Origin: Bacteroidales bacterium
GTDB taxonomy: Bacteria > Bacteroidota > Bacteroidia > Bacteroidales > P3
Reading direction: 5' to 3'
DNA length: 20,179 bases
Assembly (NCBI GenBank): GCA_012837565.1
Contig: DUQY01000146.1
Coordinates: 1-20,179, forward strand
Shown: positions 8,378-14,323 of the stretch, piece after piece
How positions within the stretch are numbered: position 1 is the stretch's first letter
How the letters are laid out: each line of letters opens with the position of its first letter
Translations under genes and position numbers: made by a program
The notes under the pieces: model-generated
Seen by the model: the letters and a program-made list of their open reading frames with translations, nothing else
Told to the model about the DNA's origin: nothing
Databases searched by the model: none

Positions 8378-9610
8378 ATGAATACAATACTTATAAAAAA
8401 TATAAGTCTTAAGAATAGGATAGTTGATATCTTAATAGAAGACAATACTTTTAAGCAAATAGACCAAAACATAGTTGTAAAAGCCAACAAGGTTATTGAC
8501 GGAACAAACAAAGCAATCATACAACCATTTTACAATATGCACACACACTCCTCAATGACCCTACTTCGTGGTTATGGAGATGATATGCGACTTTTTCAGT
8601 GGTTATCGGAGTATATTTGGCCACAAGAAGCAAAGCTAGCACCAGAAGATATATATAATGGAACAAGGTTAGCAATTGTTGAGATGATACGTTCAGGAAC
8701 AGTCTTCTTCTTAGATATGTATTGGCACCACGAAGCAATTATCCGTGCTGTCACCGAAATGAAAATTAGAGCAAGCGTTGGAGTTACATTTATTGAAGAA
8801 AGAGGAAAAACAGAGATAGAAGAGAATATCAAATTCATTAATAATTTCAAACCCTCCTCAGACCTAATAACCATTAACGTAGCTCCACATGCAATATATA
8901 CAGTTGGAAAAGACCTATACCAAGAACTATTTAGGGTTGCCAAACAAAACAATCTAAAATTCAATACCCATTTGTCTGAAACCACAAAAGAAGTTAAGGA
9001 TTGTAGGGAAGCAAATAATAATCTAACACCTACCGAATACTTAGAGTCAATTGGCGTTTTAGATCATAACACAATAGCAGCACATTGCGTTCACCTAACC
9101 GAACATGATGCAGAAATTCTATCCTCAAAAGGTGTTACCCTTGTGCATAACCCTTGTGCAAATATGAAACTAGCCTCAGGAGCTTTCAATGTTCCCCTAG
9201 TAAACAAATACGAGTGCAAGGTCTGCTTAGGAACAGATGGAACAAGCTCCAATAACAACCTTTCCATGATGGAAGAAATGAAATTTGCGGCACTACTTGC
9301 CAAAGTATCTTATAATGACACTGCCCTCCTATCGGCAAACCAAGTATTTGCATGGGCAACAAAGAATGGACCCTCAGCAATGGGTATAAATTCTGGTTCA
9401 ATAAAAGAGGGGAAACTAGCCGACTGTTTGATAGTTGACCTAAATAGCGATAGACTAATCCCTAACCATAACCTCATCTCCAATTGGGTTTACTCAGCAG
9501 ACAGTCGTTGTATAGAAACAGTAATCTGCAACGGAAACATCCTAATGGAAGACCGAATAATTCCTAACGAAGCCGAAATCCTAGAAAAAGCAAAGAGAAC
9601 TCTAATATAG
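8378..9610 (+). CDS. Amidohydrolase, probable MTA/SAH (5'-methylthioadenosine / S-adenosylhomocysteine) deaminase type
   Basis: Cytosolic metal-dependent hydrolase of 410 residues, probably deaminating adenosine-type nucleosides such as SAH, MTA or 5'-deoxyadenosine to the inosine forms. Metal and catalytic residues of the TrzN/MtaD group are all visible: His55-x-His57 in MHTHSSM, His171 in APHAIY, His198 and Glu201 in HLSET, His236 and His239 in AHCVHLTEHD, and Asp287 in LGTDGTSSNNNLSMMEEM. The small N- and C-terminal beta-sandwich parts (VIDGTNKAIIQPFYNMHTH and LADCLIVDL) are complete. The gene probably belongs to the transcript of the preceding coiled-coil gene (21-base gap). Guanine deaminase and triazine hydrolases share the fold, but the GTDG-SSNNNL motif favours the MTA/SAH group. 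The exact substrate is not certain. Confidence 0.85.
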   Translation: MNTILIKNISLKNRIVDILIEDNTFKQIDQNIVVKANKVIDGTNKAIIQPFYNMHTHSSMTLLRGYGDDMRLFQWLSEYIWPQEAKLAPEDIYNGTRLAIVEMIRSGTVFFLDMYWHHEAIIRAVTEMKIRASVGVTFIEERGKTEIEENIKFINNFKPSSDLITINVAPHAIYTVGKDLYQELFRVAKQNNLKFNTHLSETTKEVKDCREANNNLTPTEYLESIGVLDHNTIAAHCVHLTEHDAEILSSKGVTLVHNPCANMKLASGAFNVPLVNKYECKVCLGTDGTSSNNNLSMMEEMKFAALLAKVSYNDTALLSANQVFAWATKNGPSAMGINSGSIKEGKLADCLIVDLNSDRLIPNHNLISNWVYSADSRCIETVICNGNILMEDRIIPNEAEILEKAKRTLI

Positions 9611-9715
9611 TATTCATCCTTTTTGTTACTATAGCTTAAGAGTTATTAATATTTCATATGACATAGTTTTACAAATAAATTTCTTAATAAACTGGCAATA
9701 TCAGAAATTGTTTTA

Positions 9716-9723
9716 TACATTTG
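9716..9723 (+). promoter_or_regulatory. Bacteroidota -7 element before the small lipoprotein gene
   Basis: TACATTTG, followed by C, matches TAnnTTTG and lies 47 bases before the ATG at 9771. It argues against reading the lipoprotein gene from the more upstream in-frame ATG at 9708, which would place the promoter inside the coding region. Apart from this element, the 160-base interval 9611-9770 shows only a weak 7-bp inverted repeat around 9606-9633. Confidence 0.5.
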
Positions 9724-9770
9724 CAATAGAGAAAATAAGTTTTAGCAAGGAAAATTATAAATTAAATCTT

Positions 9771-10223
9771 ATGAAACAGTATATCTTATTAATATTAATA
9801 TGTTTTGCATTCTTTTCTTGTAAAGAAGAAAATGCTGAATTGAGGGATGGTTATTATGAGGTTGAAATTACTGCTAAATATACGTTAGATGGTGTAAATT
9901 ATAAGGATTTTATACACTCTGATTGTGTGAAAATAATAAAAACTTCTGAAAGCTTATATGTAGTTTCTTATTATTATAACGATGAAGAGTTCGTTAAAGC
10001 TCTTTTAAAGGTATATGATGGGAATAAGGTAAAAGGAGATTATGCCTATAGTCTTGATGAGTGGACAAAAGGAAGCATTGAGGCTGAGATTCATGGGAAT
10101 GAAATATATGGGGAGTTCAAAGGAAACTACCTATATGTGTGGGGAAATAGTACAACAGGGGGATCAAAACTCATTCCTTTGGAAGATGGTCGTATATCCC
10201 TTAAATACGATTTAAAATTGTAA
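9771..10223 (+). CDS. Small lipoprotein of unknown function
   Basis: Hypothetical exported lipoprotein of 150 residues. The N-terminus MKQYILLILICFAFFSCKEE is a lipoprotein signal with Cys17 as the likely modified residue. The mature part alternates strand-like segments (YYEVEITAKYTLDG, SLYVVSYYYNDEEF, IYGEFKGNYLYVWG) and Gly/Asn turns, which suggests a small beta-barrel or lipocalin-like fold, but I cannot assign a family. An in-frame ATG at 9708 would give 21 extra residues (MFYTFAIEKIS and on) placed before the signal peptide and overlapping the promoter, so 9771 is chosen. It has its own promoter and converges with the following - strand gene, so it appears to be transcribed alone. Confidence 0.75.
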   Translation: MKQYILLILICFAFFSCKEENAELRDGYYEVEITAKYTLDGVNYKDFIHSDCVKIIKTSESLYVVSYYYNDEEFVKALLKVYDGNKVKGDYAYSLDEWTKGSIEAEIHGNEIYGEFKGNYLYVWGNSTTGGSKLIPLEDGRISLKYDLKL

Positions 10224-10238
10224 CTATTAGTGTTTTGG

Positions 10239-10255
10239 TTAGATAATCTAATTTT
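10239..10255 (+). terminator. Weak terminator-like hairpin after the small lipoprotein gene
   Basis: TTAGA (10239-10243), loop TAA, then TCTAA (10247-10251), followed by four T. The stem is only 5 bp and AT-rich, so termination here would be weak. It lies in the 49-base gap between two convergent genes. Confidence 0.3.
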
Positions 10256-10272
10256 AAAGAAATGCTTGACTG

Positions 10273-10881
10273 CTACTCTTTCTCTTCTTCACATTCTTCT
10301 TTAAGAACATAGATTTGTTGTTTACTTATATTACCAGAAATATTGTTTTTTGACTCTTGTGACACACTTAGTATTGCAGAGTTTAAGTATGCTTTTTGTA
10401 ATTCTATAATCCCTTTATTATTTTCCAAAACAAAATTATCTACCTTAAACTTGTTTTCAGAATATAGCTTAGCGTTATTAAGACGAACTGTCATTGAAGC
10501 TTGGCTTAGTTTTGAATCAATAACCACTAATCCTCCCTCTGAAACTTCTATTTCAATTAATGGTTCGTTTACATAAAGTCTAAGAACTCTTGGTGAACCT
10601 GTAATTTCTGGGGTTATGGTTAGGGTTCCATTAGAAACAAAATCTCTTGCATATTTTTCTTGTCCTGATGGTATATGTCCCTTAAGATCTGTTCCAAGGT
10701 CATAATGGCTAGTCTTGCCAGATATAACAGTTACTCTGACTTCTCCTTTAACAGAAAGCTTATATACTCCTGAGGGAATTTCTGCCCAAGGATTAATTTC
10801 TAATGGGGTTTGTTTTTGTGCCGATGCAAAGAATGGTATTAGAAATAATGCTGTTACTATTAATATTTGTTTAGCTTTCAT
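10273..10881 (-). CDS. Exported GIN-domain-like (DUF2807-type) beta-helical protein
   Basis: Secreted or periplasmic protein of 202 residues. The N-terminus MKAKQILIVTALFLIPFFAS, followed by AQ, is a signal peptide. The mature part has the rhythm of the putative adhesin-head GIN domain: an early GEVRVTVISG strand pair, VSNGTLTITPEI, LRLYVNEPLIEIEVSEGGLV, then short repeated strands (ASMTVRLNNAKLYSENKFKV, LENNKGIIELQKAYLNSAIL) typical of a right-handed parallel beta-structure. The C-terminus is acidic (EECEEEKE). An upstream in-frame ATG at 10917 would give 12 extra residues before a clear signal peptide, so the start at 10881 is preferred. The promoter-like TAACTTTG lies 33 bases before it. 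Such proteins are common and mostly uncharacterised in Bacteroidota. Confidence 0.7.
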   Translation of the reverse strand: MKAKQILIVTALFLIPFFASAQKQTPLEINPWAEIPSGVYKLSVKGEVRVTVISGKTSHYDLGTDLKGHIPSGQEKYARDFVSNGTLTITPEITGSPRVLRLYVNEPLIEIEVSEGGLVVIDSKLSQASMTVRLNNAKLYSENKFKVDNFVLENNKGIIELQKAYLNSAILSVSQESKNNISGNISKQQIYVLKEECEEEKE

Positions 10882-10914
10882 AATGGTTTTTGTTTTAATG
10901 TTGTTATTTAATTG

Positions 10915-10922
10915 CAAAGTTA
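10915..10922 (-). promoter_or_regulatory. Bacteroidota -7 element for the GIN-domain-like gene
   Basis: On the - strand this reads TAACTTTG followed by C, a match to TAnnTTTG, 33 bases before the ATG at 10881. It separates this gene from the terminated coiled-coil lipoprotein gene upstream and supports the shorter start. Confidence 0.5.
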
Positions 10923-10970
10923 ATAAATATTTTTCAATTATTACTCAGTGGAAATCATTTTATTATAGAC

Positions 10971-11002
10971 AAAAAAAAGGTTACTCAAAAGAGTAACCTT
11001 TT
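10971..11002 (-). terminator. Strong intrinsic terminator after the coiled-coil lipoprotein gene
   Basis: A perfect 12-bp stem is made by AAAAGGTTACTC (10975-10986) and GAGTAACCTTTT (10991-11002) around a 4-base loop. Read on the - strand, the hairpin runs into eight consecutive T (complement of 10971-10978). It begins 25 bases after the stop codon of the - strand gene at 11028. Confidence 0.9.
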
Positions 11003-11027
11003 CTATGATTTGAAAGTCTATAATCTA

Positions 11028-11903
11028 TTAGTCGTACATTACTACTAAGAATCTACTCTTACCCCAGAATGCACTTGCATCTTTCACCTTTATTGATGTA
11101 GGATATTTACTGTCTCCCTCAAGTGTATATGAAGAACTTGGATGTGAGGTTAAAATCTTAATTTTATTCTTTCCGCTTAATGGAATTTGTTCAAACTGTC
11201 TAATATCTACCTTAGTATATTTTGATAGCTCAGAATCTCCACTAACCTTTGTTTTTCTTCCCATTCCTAAGAAACCACCTGATGTGCTAACTATATCTTC
11301 TGCTTGAAGTTCTTTCTTTGTTCCAATTATATAGTACGCAGTGTTCTTTTCGTACTCAACTTGAAGAATTTGTTGATCCTTTACTTGGTTTTGTTTAGAA
11401 AGGTCTTCAATGTTTTTGTTTAGGTTTTCAATTACAATTTTCTTTTGTTGAAGTTCTGCAGTCAGAGCTTGTATTTGAGCTTCTTGTTCGTTGATTCTAA
11501 GTTGTAGCTTTTCAACAAATGTTGCTAGCTCTTTACTTTTATTTCCAGTATTAGCCATTTGATTGTTAAGCTTACTAATCTTTTGCTTGTTAGTTGCTAG
11601 AAGTTCATTAATGTTTTGAATTTCGTCAGTAATTCTTGCACGTGTGTCTTTACTTACCTTTTCTCCAGAGGTGTTTTTAAGTTTATTCACATTGCCATAT
11701 TTGGCAGAAACGTCAGATAAACTTTGCTCAATTGCATTTAGTTCTTGGAATAAGCTTTCCATTTCAGCATCCTTTATTGAAAGAACGGCTTCTATTGAGT
11801 CTTGTAATTTTTGTTGTGTTATTATCTTCTCTTCAAGCTCTTGCTTTCCGCAAGAAGAAAATAATAATGCTACAACTCCTAATGCTAAAATAAATCTTTT
11901 CAT
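11028..11903 (-). CDS. Coiled-coil lipoprotein (possible Cbp1-like adhesin family)
   Basis: Envelope lipoprotein of 291 residues. The signal MKRFILALGVVALLFSSC ends in a lipobox with Cys18. Residues of about 20-185 form a long coiled coil with heptad-like Q/E/K/L repeats, partly interrupted by KLKNTSGEKVSKD. The last roughly 105 residues form a separate domain beginning EKNTAYYIIGTKKELQAEDI, with GGFLGMGRKTKVSG, YTKVDIRQFEQIPL, KIKILTSHPSSSYTLEGD and the end SRFLVVMYD. This C-terminal domain recurs in Bacteroidales lipoproteins. I believe it is the one in the collagen-binding Cbp1 group of Bacteroides, but this is from memory and unverified. The gene is divergent from the thiamine operon, with start codons 227 bases apart, and ends at a strong terminator, so it is probably monocistronic. 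Confidence 0.75.
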   Translation of the reverse strand: MKRFILALGVVALLFSSCGKQELEEKIITQQKLQDSIEAVLSIKDAEMESLFQELNAIEQSLSDVSAKYGNVNKLKNTSGEKVSKDTRARITDEIQNINELLATNKQKISKLNNQMANTGNKSKELATFVEKLQLRINEQEAQIQALTAELQQKKIVIENLNKNIEDLSKQNQVKDQQILQVEYEKNTAYYIIGTKKELQAEDIVSTSGGFLGMGRKTKVSGDSELSKYTKVDIRQFEQIPLSGKNKIKILTSHPSSSYTLEGDSKYPTSIKVKDASAFWGKSRFLVVMYD

Positions 11904-11936
11904 ACTAGTTTTCTTTTTTATATTCGTTATTAATAC

Positions 11937-11944
11937 TATCTTTG
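11937..11944 (+). promoter_or_regulatory. Bacteroidota -7 element of the thiamine operon
   Basis: TATCTTTG, followed by C, is a full TAnnTTTG match upstream of the TPP riboswitch, predicting a transcript start near 11950. That leaves about 50 bases of leader before the aptamer. On the opposite strand the adjacent bases 11945-11953 read TATTATTTG, a one-base-longer variant that might serve the divergent lipoprotein gene. Confidence 0.6.
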
Positions 11945-11949
11945 CAAAT

Positions 11950-11977
11950 AATAAAACGGAGTTATTATCGTTTTATT
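11950..11977. repeat. Perfect 9-bp inverted repeat between thi promoter and riboswitch
   Basis: AATAAAACG (11950-11958) and CGTTTTATT (11969-11977) are perfect reverse complements separated by the 10-base GAGTTATTAT. The centre-to-centre distance of 19 bases is close to two helical turns, as for a dimeric repressor site. It also could fold as a leader hairpin at the very 5' end of the thi mRNA. No regulator gene lies next to it. Confidence 0.55.
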
Positions 11978-11998
11978 GTAACAATTATTATTAATTTT

Positions 11999-12080
11999 AT
12001 TGGGGTGCTTAATTTTATTAAATTTTAGGCTGAGATTATACCCTTCGACCTCTTAGATAATGCTGAGCAGGAAAGAGTAG
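11999..12080 (+). ncRNA. TPP (thiamine pyrophosphate) riboswitch aptamer
   Basis: The conserved THI-box parts appear in order: GGGGTGC (12002-12008), GGCTGAGA (12028-12035), ACCC (12040-12043), then ACCTCTTAGATAATGCTGAG with CAGGAAAG after it. P2 forms from GGGT (12003-12006) and ACCC. P4 forms from CCT (12049-12051) and AGG (12069-12071). P5 forms from CTTAG (12052-12056) and CTGAG (12063-12067), closing the ATAATG loop. The P3 arm is AT-rich and short. P1 is weak and its limits are approximate. It precedes thiD and the rest of the thiamine operon, as expected for TPP feedback control. Confidence 0.93.
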
Positions 12081-12089
12081 TTTTCTTAA

Positions 12090-12133
12090 CATAAGTTATC
12101 ACCTCATGATTTTATTAAAACAAATAACTTATG
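12090..12133 (+). promoter_or_regulatory. thiD: Hairpin enclosing the thiD start codon (probable riboswitch expression platform)
   Basis: CATAAGTTAT (12090-12099) is the exact reverse complement of ATAACTTATG (12124-12133), giving a 10-bp stem with a 24-base loop. The last three bases of the right arm are the thiD ATG, so the whole start codon is paired when the stem forms. There is no T-run after it, so a terminator is unlikely. The simplest reading is translational control, with TPP binding favouring the closed stem. Which ligand state favours the stem is inferred. Confidence 0.7.
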
Positions 12134-12949
12134 GCATCATATCCATTAGCACTTACAATTGCAGGCTCCGATTCAGGAGGATGTGCAGGCATTCAAGCTG
12201 ACCTAAAAGCATTTAGCTCATTAGGAGTATTTGGAGCGTCTGTTATTACAGCAATAACTGCCCAAAACACTATGGGAGTTATTGATGTTATGGCAGTACC
12301 TAGCAATATTGTTGAAAAACAACTAAAGGCCGTACTTGATGATTTCGATTTTGGAGCAATAAAAATTGGTATGCTTTTTACCACAGAAAATGTATTAGCC
12401 ATTAAGAAGCTCTATAAAAACAATATCCCTTTAGTTTTAGACCCTGTAATGATTTCAACTTCTAAGAATGCTTTAATTCTTGACGGAACAGTTGAAGCAA
12501 TTATAAAAGAACTATTCCCAATCTCCACCATAATAACCCCTAACCTTAACGAAGCTTCTGTTTTGCTTAAAAGAAAAATAGAAACTATTGATGAAATGAT
12601 TGAGGGAGCTAAAGAGTTTATTTCTAAATTTGGTTTAAATTCTGTTTTAATTAAAGGAGGACATCTAAATGGCAATGAAATGGTTGATGTATTTCTGCAA
12701 AAAGGAGAGAAAGAAGCAATACTACTAAAATCAAATAAAATAGAAACAAAAAACACTCACGGAACTGGTTGCACACTTTCTTCTGCAATTGCAGCTTATC
12801 TTGCAATTGGTGAGGATTTAGAAACCAGCGTTATAATGGCTAAGGATTATATCACAAAGGCAATATTAGAGGGAAAAGACGTTATACTTGGAAATGGTCA
12901 TGGAGCAGTTAATCATTTCTTTAATCCACAAAAACTAATAAAAAGATGA
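12131..12949 (+). CDS. thiD: Hydroxymethylpyrimidine / phosphomethylpyrimidine kinase ThiD
   Basis: Phosphorylates HMP to HMP-P and HMP-P to HMP-PP, the pyrimidine partner used by ThiE. The 272-residue product is a complete single-domain ribokinase-fold enzyme. Visible signatures are TIAGSDSGGCAGIQADLKAF (residues 9-28), the substrate-loop region AITAQNT, VLDPVMISTS (Asp104-Pro105), TPNLNEA (136-142), VLIKGGHL (172-179) and the anion-hole/ATP motif NTHGTGCTLSSAIAAYL (208-224). It has no fused ThiE or TenA domain, unlike some relatives. The ATG at 12131 lies in a hairpin downstream of the TPP riboswitch. It overlaps thiS by 4 bases (ATGA), so the two are translationally coupled. Confidence 0.95.
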   Translation: MASYPLALTIAGSDSGGCAGIQADLKAFSSLGVFGASVITAITAQNTMGVIDVMAVPSNIVEKQLKAVLDDFDFGAIKIGMLFTTENVLAIKKLYKNNIPLVLDPVMISTSKNALILDGTVEAIIKELFPISTIITPNLNEASVLLKRKIETIDEMIEGAKEFISKFGLNSVLIKGGHLNGNEMVDVFLQKGEKEAILLKSNKIETKNTHGTGCTLSSAIAAYLAIGEDLETSVIMAKDYITKAILEGKDVILGNGHGAVNHFFNPQKLIKR

Positions 12950-13149
12950 AAATAACAGTAAATAAGAGAGAAAAGATAATGCCTGATAACATCTCAATAT
13001 TAGAGATGATGAAATTTCTAAACCATGGAGACATATCTTCAATTGCATTAGCAGTTAACCAAGAGATAATTCCTCAAACAAAGTGGGAAGAGACAAATCT
13101 TAAAGATGGTGATAAGATAACAATAATTCAGGCAACATGTGGAGGGTAA
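12946..13149 (+). CDS. thiS: Sulfur carrier protein ThiS
   Basis: Small beta-grasp protein of 67 residues that carries the sulfur for thiazole formation as a C-terminal thiocarboxylate. It ends in Cys-Gly-Gly (ATCGG), giving the required exposed Gly-Gly tail. It has the ThiS pattern of ISILEMMKFLNHGD, IALAVNQEIIPQTKWEETNL and LKDGDKITIIQAT. It overlaps thiD by 4 bases at the front and the next gene by 13 bases at the back. Activation needs a ThiF-type adenylating enzyme, which is not encoded in this window. Confidence 0.95.
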   Translation: MKITVNKREKIMPDNISILEMMKFLNHGDISSIALAVNQEIIPQTKWEETNLKDGDKITIIQATCGG

Positions 13150-13667
13150 TAGGAATTACTCCCGAGAAAGGAGTTAAGGATGAGCAGAAAAGGATAGTTG
13201 AGTTATTGGATAATGGTATTGATATTTTTCATATACGTAAACCTTCCCTAAGTCCAGAGTACTTAAGATACTATTTAGATGAGTTTCCATTAGAAATAAG
13301 AAATAAGCTAACCATACATTATCATCAAGAATTGGCTTTGGAGTTTGGATTAGGAGGAGTTCATTTTAATATATCAAGTCCTTATATTAAACCAATCTAT
13401 GGCAATTTAAGAAAAAGCTTTTCCTGTCATAACCTTAAAGAGATGCTTGAAACAAGAGAGAGATTTGATTATGTATTCCTTAGCCCTATATATAATAGTA
13501 TATCAAAAGAAGGTTATAAGAGTAATTTCAACCTTAAAGACTTAAGAGAATCATCATTAATAAATGAGAAAACAATAGCTTTAGGAGGGATTACTGAAGA
13601 TAAGTTCGAGGAGTTAAAATCAATTGGCTTTGGAGGAGCAGCTCTTCTTGGTAGCCTTTGGAAATAA
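13137..13667 (+). CDS. ThiE/TenI-family protein, degenerate active site (possible thiazole tautomerase)
   Basis: Beta/alpha-barrel protein of 176 residues, shorter than the ThiE encoded next. Family landmarks are present but altered. HIRKPSLS (32-39) stands for the QLRxK motif, and HYHQELALEFGLGGVHFN (61-78) stands where true ThiE has the metal/pyrophosphate ND or DD motif. SFSCHNLKEM (95-104) replaces the S-x-H segment. DYVFLSPIYNSISKEGYKSN (111-130) lacks the T-x-TK pyrophosphate motif, and ALGGITEDKF (148-157) is kept. Loss of the acidic pair and T-x-TK argues against full thiamin-phosphate synthase activity. A TenI-like thiazole tautomerase role would fit between thiS and thiG, but this is inference. 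The only plausible start is ATG 13137, inside the thiS end. Similar double ThiE-type genes occur in Bacteroides thi operons. Confidence 0.8.
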   Translation: MWRVIGITPEKGVKDEQKRIVELLDNGIDIFHIRKPSLSPEYLRYYLDEFPLEIRNKLTIHYHQELALEFGLGGVHFNISSPYIKPIYGNLRKSFSCHNLKEMLETRERFDYVFLSPIYNSISKEGYKSNFNLKDLRESSLINEKTIALGGITEDKFEELKSIGFGGAALLGSLWK

Positions 13668-13678
13668 GAAAACAAATT

Positions 13679-14305
13679 ATGAAACTAGAAAAAATACAAT
13701 TCATCACACATTCCAATTCAAAGTATAATTACTTAGAATCAGCTATAATGGCCTTAGAATCTGGAGTTCGTTTCGTTCAACTAAGAATGAAAGATGCTTC
13801 TATGGAAGAGTTAGTCTTAATAGGTAAACTTATCAGAAAAGAATGTGATAAGTATAACGCAATATTTATTATTGATGACTATGTAGAATTAGTAAATGAA
13901 ATAGGAGCTAAGGGTGTTCACCTTGGTAAGGAAGATATGCCAATTAAAGAGGCTAGAAAGATTTTAGGTAAGGATAAGATAATTGGAGCAACTGCTAATA
14001 CTTATGAAGATATAGTAAAGCATTATAATGATGGAGCTGATTATATAGGTCTTGGTCCTCTAAGATTTACAAATACAAAACAAGGTCTAAGTCCAATCTT
14101 GGGCGTAGAGGGATATAAGGATATAATTAATAAATGCAGAGCTAATAATATTGATATTCCTATTTACGCAATAGGAGGAATAAAACTTGAAGATATTGTA
14201 GGTTTAAACTCCGTTGGGGTTTATGGATTAGCAATTAGTTCCCTAATCTTAGAGAGTGAGGAGGCATCAAAAACAATAAAAGAAATCAATTTAATCATTC
14301 AATAA
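13679..14305 (+). CDS. thiE: Thiamine-phosphate synthase ThiE
   Basis: Joins HMP-PP and thiazole phosphate carboxylate to thiamine phosphate with release of pyrophosphate and CO2. The 208-residue barrel has the expected active-site motifs: FVQLRMKD (32-39), FIIDDYVELV (63-72) with the acidic pair Asp66-Asp67, GVHLGKEDMP (79-88), DYIGLGPLRFTNTKQG (121-136) with the T-x-TK motif, YAIGGI, and a final GVYGLAISS. A TTG at 13658 would start inside the previous gene and add only MEIRKQI, so ATG 13679 is preferred. It follows the TenI-like gene by 11 bases and precedes thiG by 18 bases. Compared with its shorter neighbour, this is the copy expected to be catalytically active. Confidence 0.93.
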   Translation: MKLEKIQFITHSNSKYNYLESAIMALESGVRFVQLRMKDASMEELVLIGKLIRKECDKYNAIFIIDDYVELVNEIGAKGVHLGKEDMPIKEARKILGKDKIIGATANTYEDIVKHYNDGADYIGLGPLRFTNTKQGLSPILGVEGYKDIINKCRANNIDIPIYAIGGIKLEDIVGLNSVGVYGLAISSLILESEEASKTIKEINLIIQ

Positions 14306-14323
14306 AAACAAATATAATTACAT

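Noticed and set aside
9606..9633. TATAGTA/TACTATA inverted repeat as terminator of the amidohydrolase gene
   Set aside because: The 7-bp AT-only stem has a 14-base loop and no T-run after it; chance is likely in DNA of this composition.
10343..10996. Open frames on the + strand opposite the GIN-domain-like gene
   Set aside because: The - strand product has a clear signal peptide, promoter and domain pattern; the + strand frames have none.
12090..12133. The hairpin after the TPP aptamer as a transcription terminator
   Set aside because: The stem is AT-rich, has a 24-base loop and no following T-run, and it contains the thiD start codon; translational control is the better reading.
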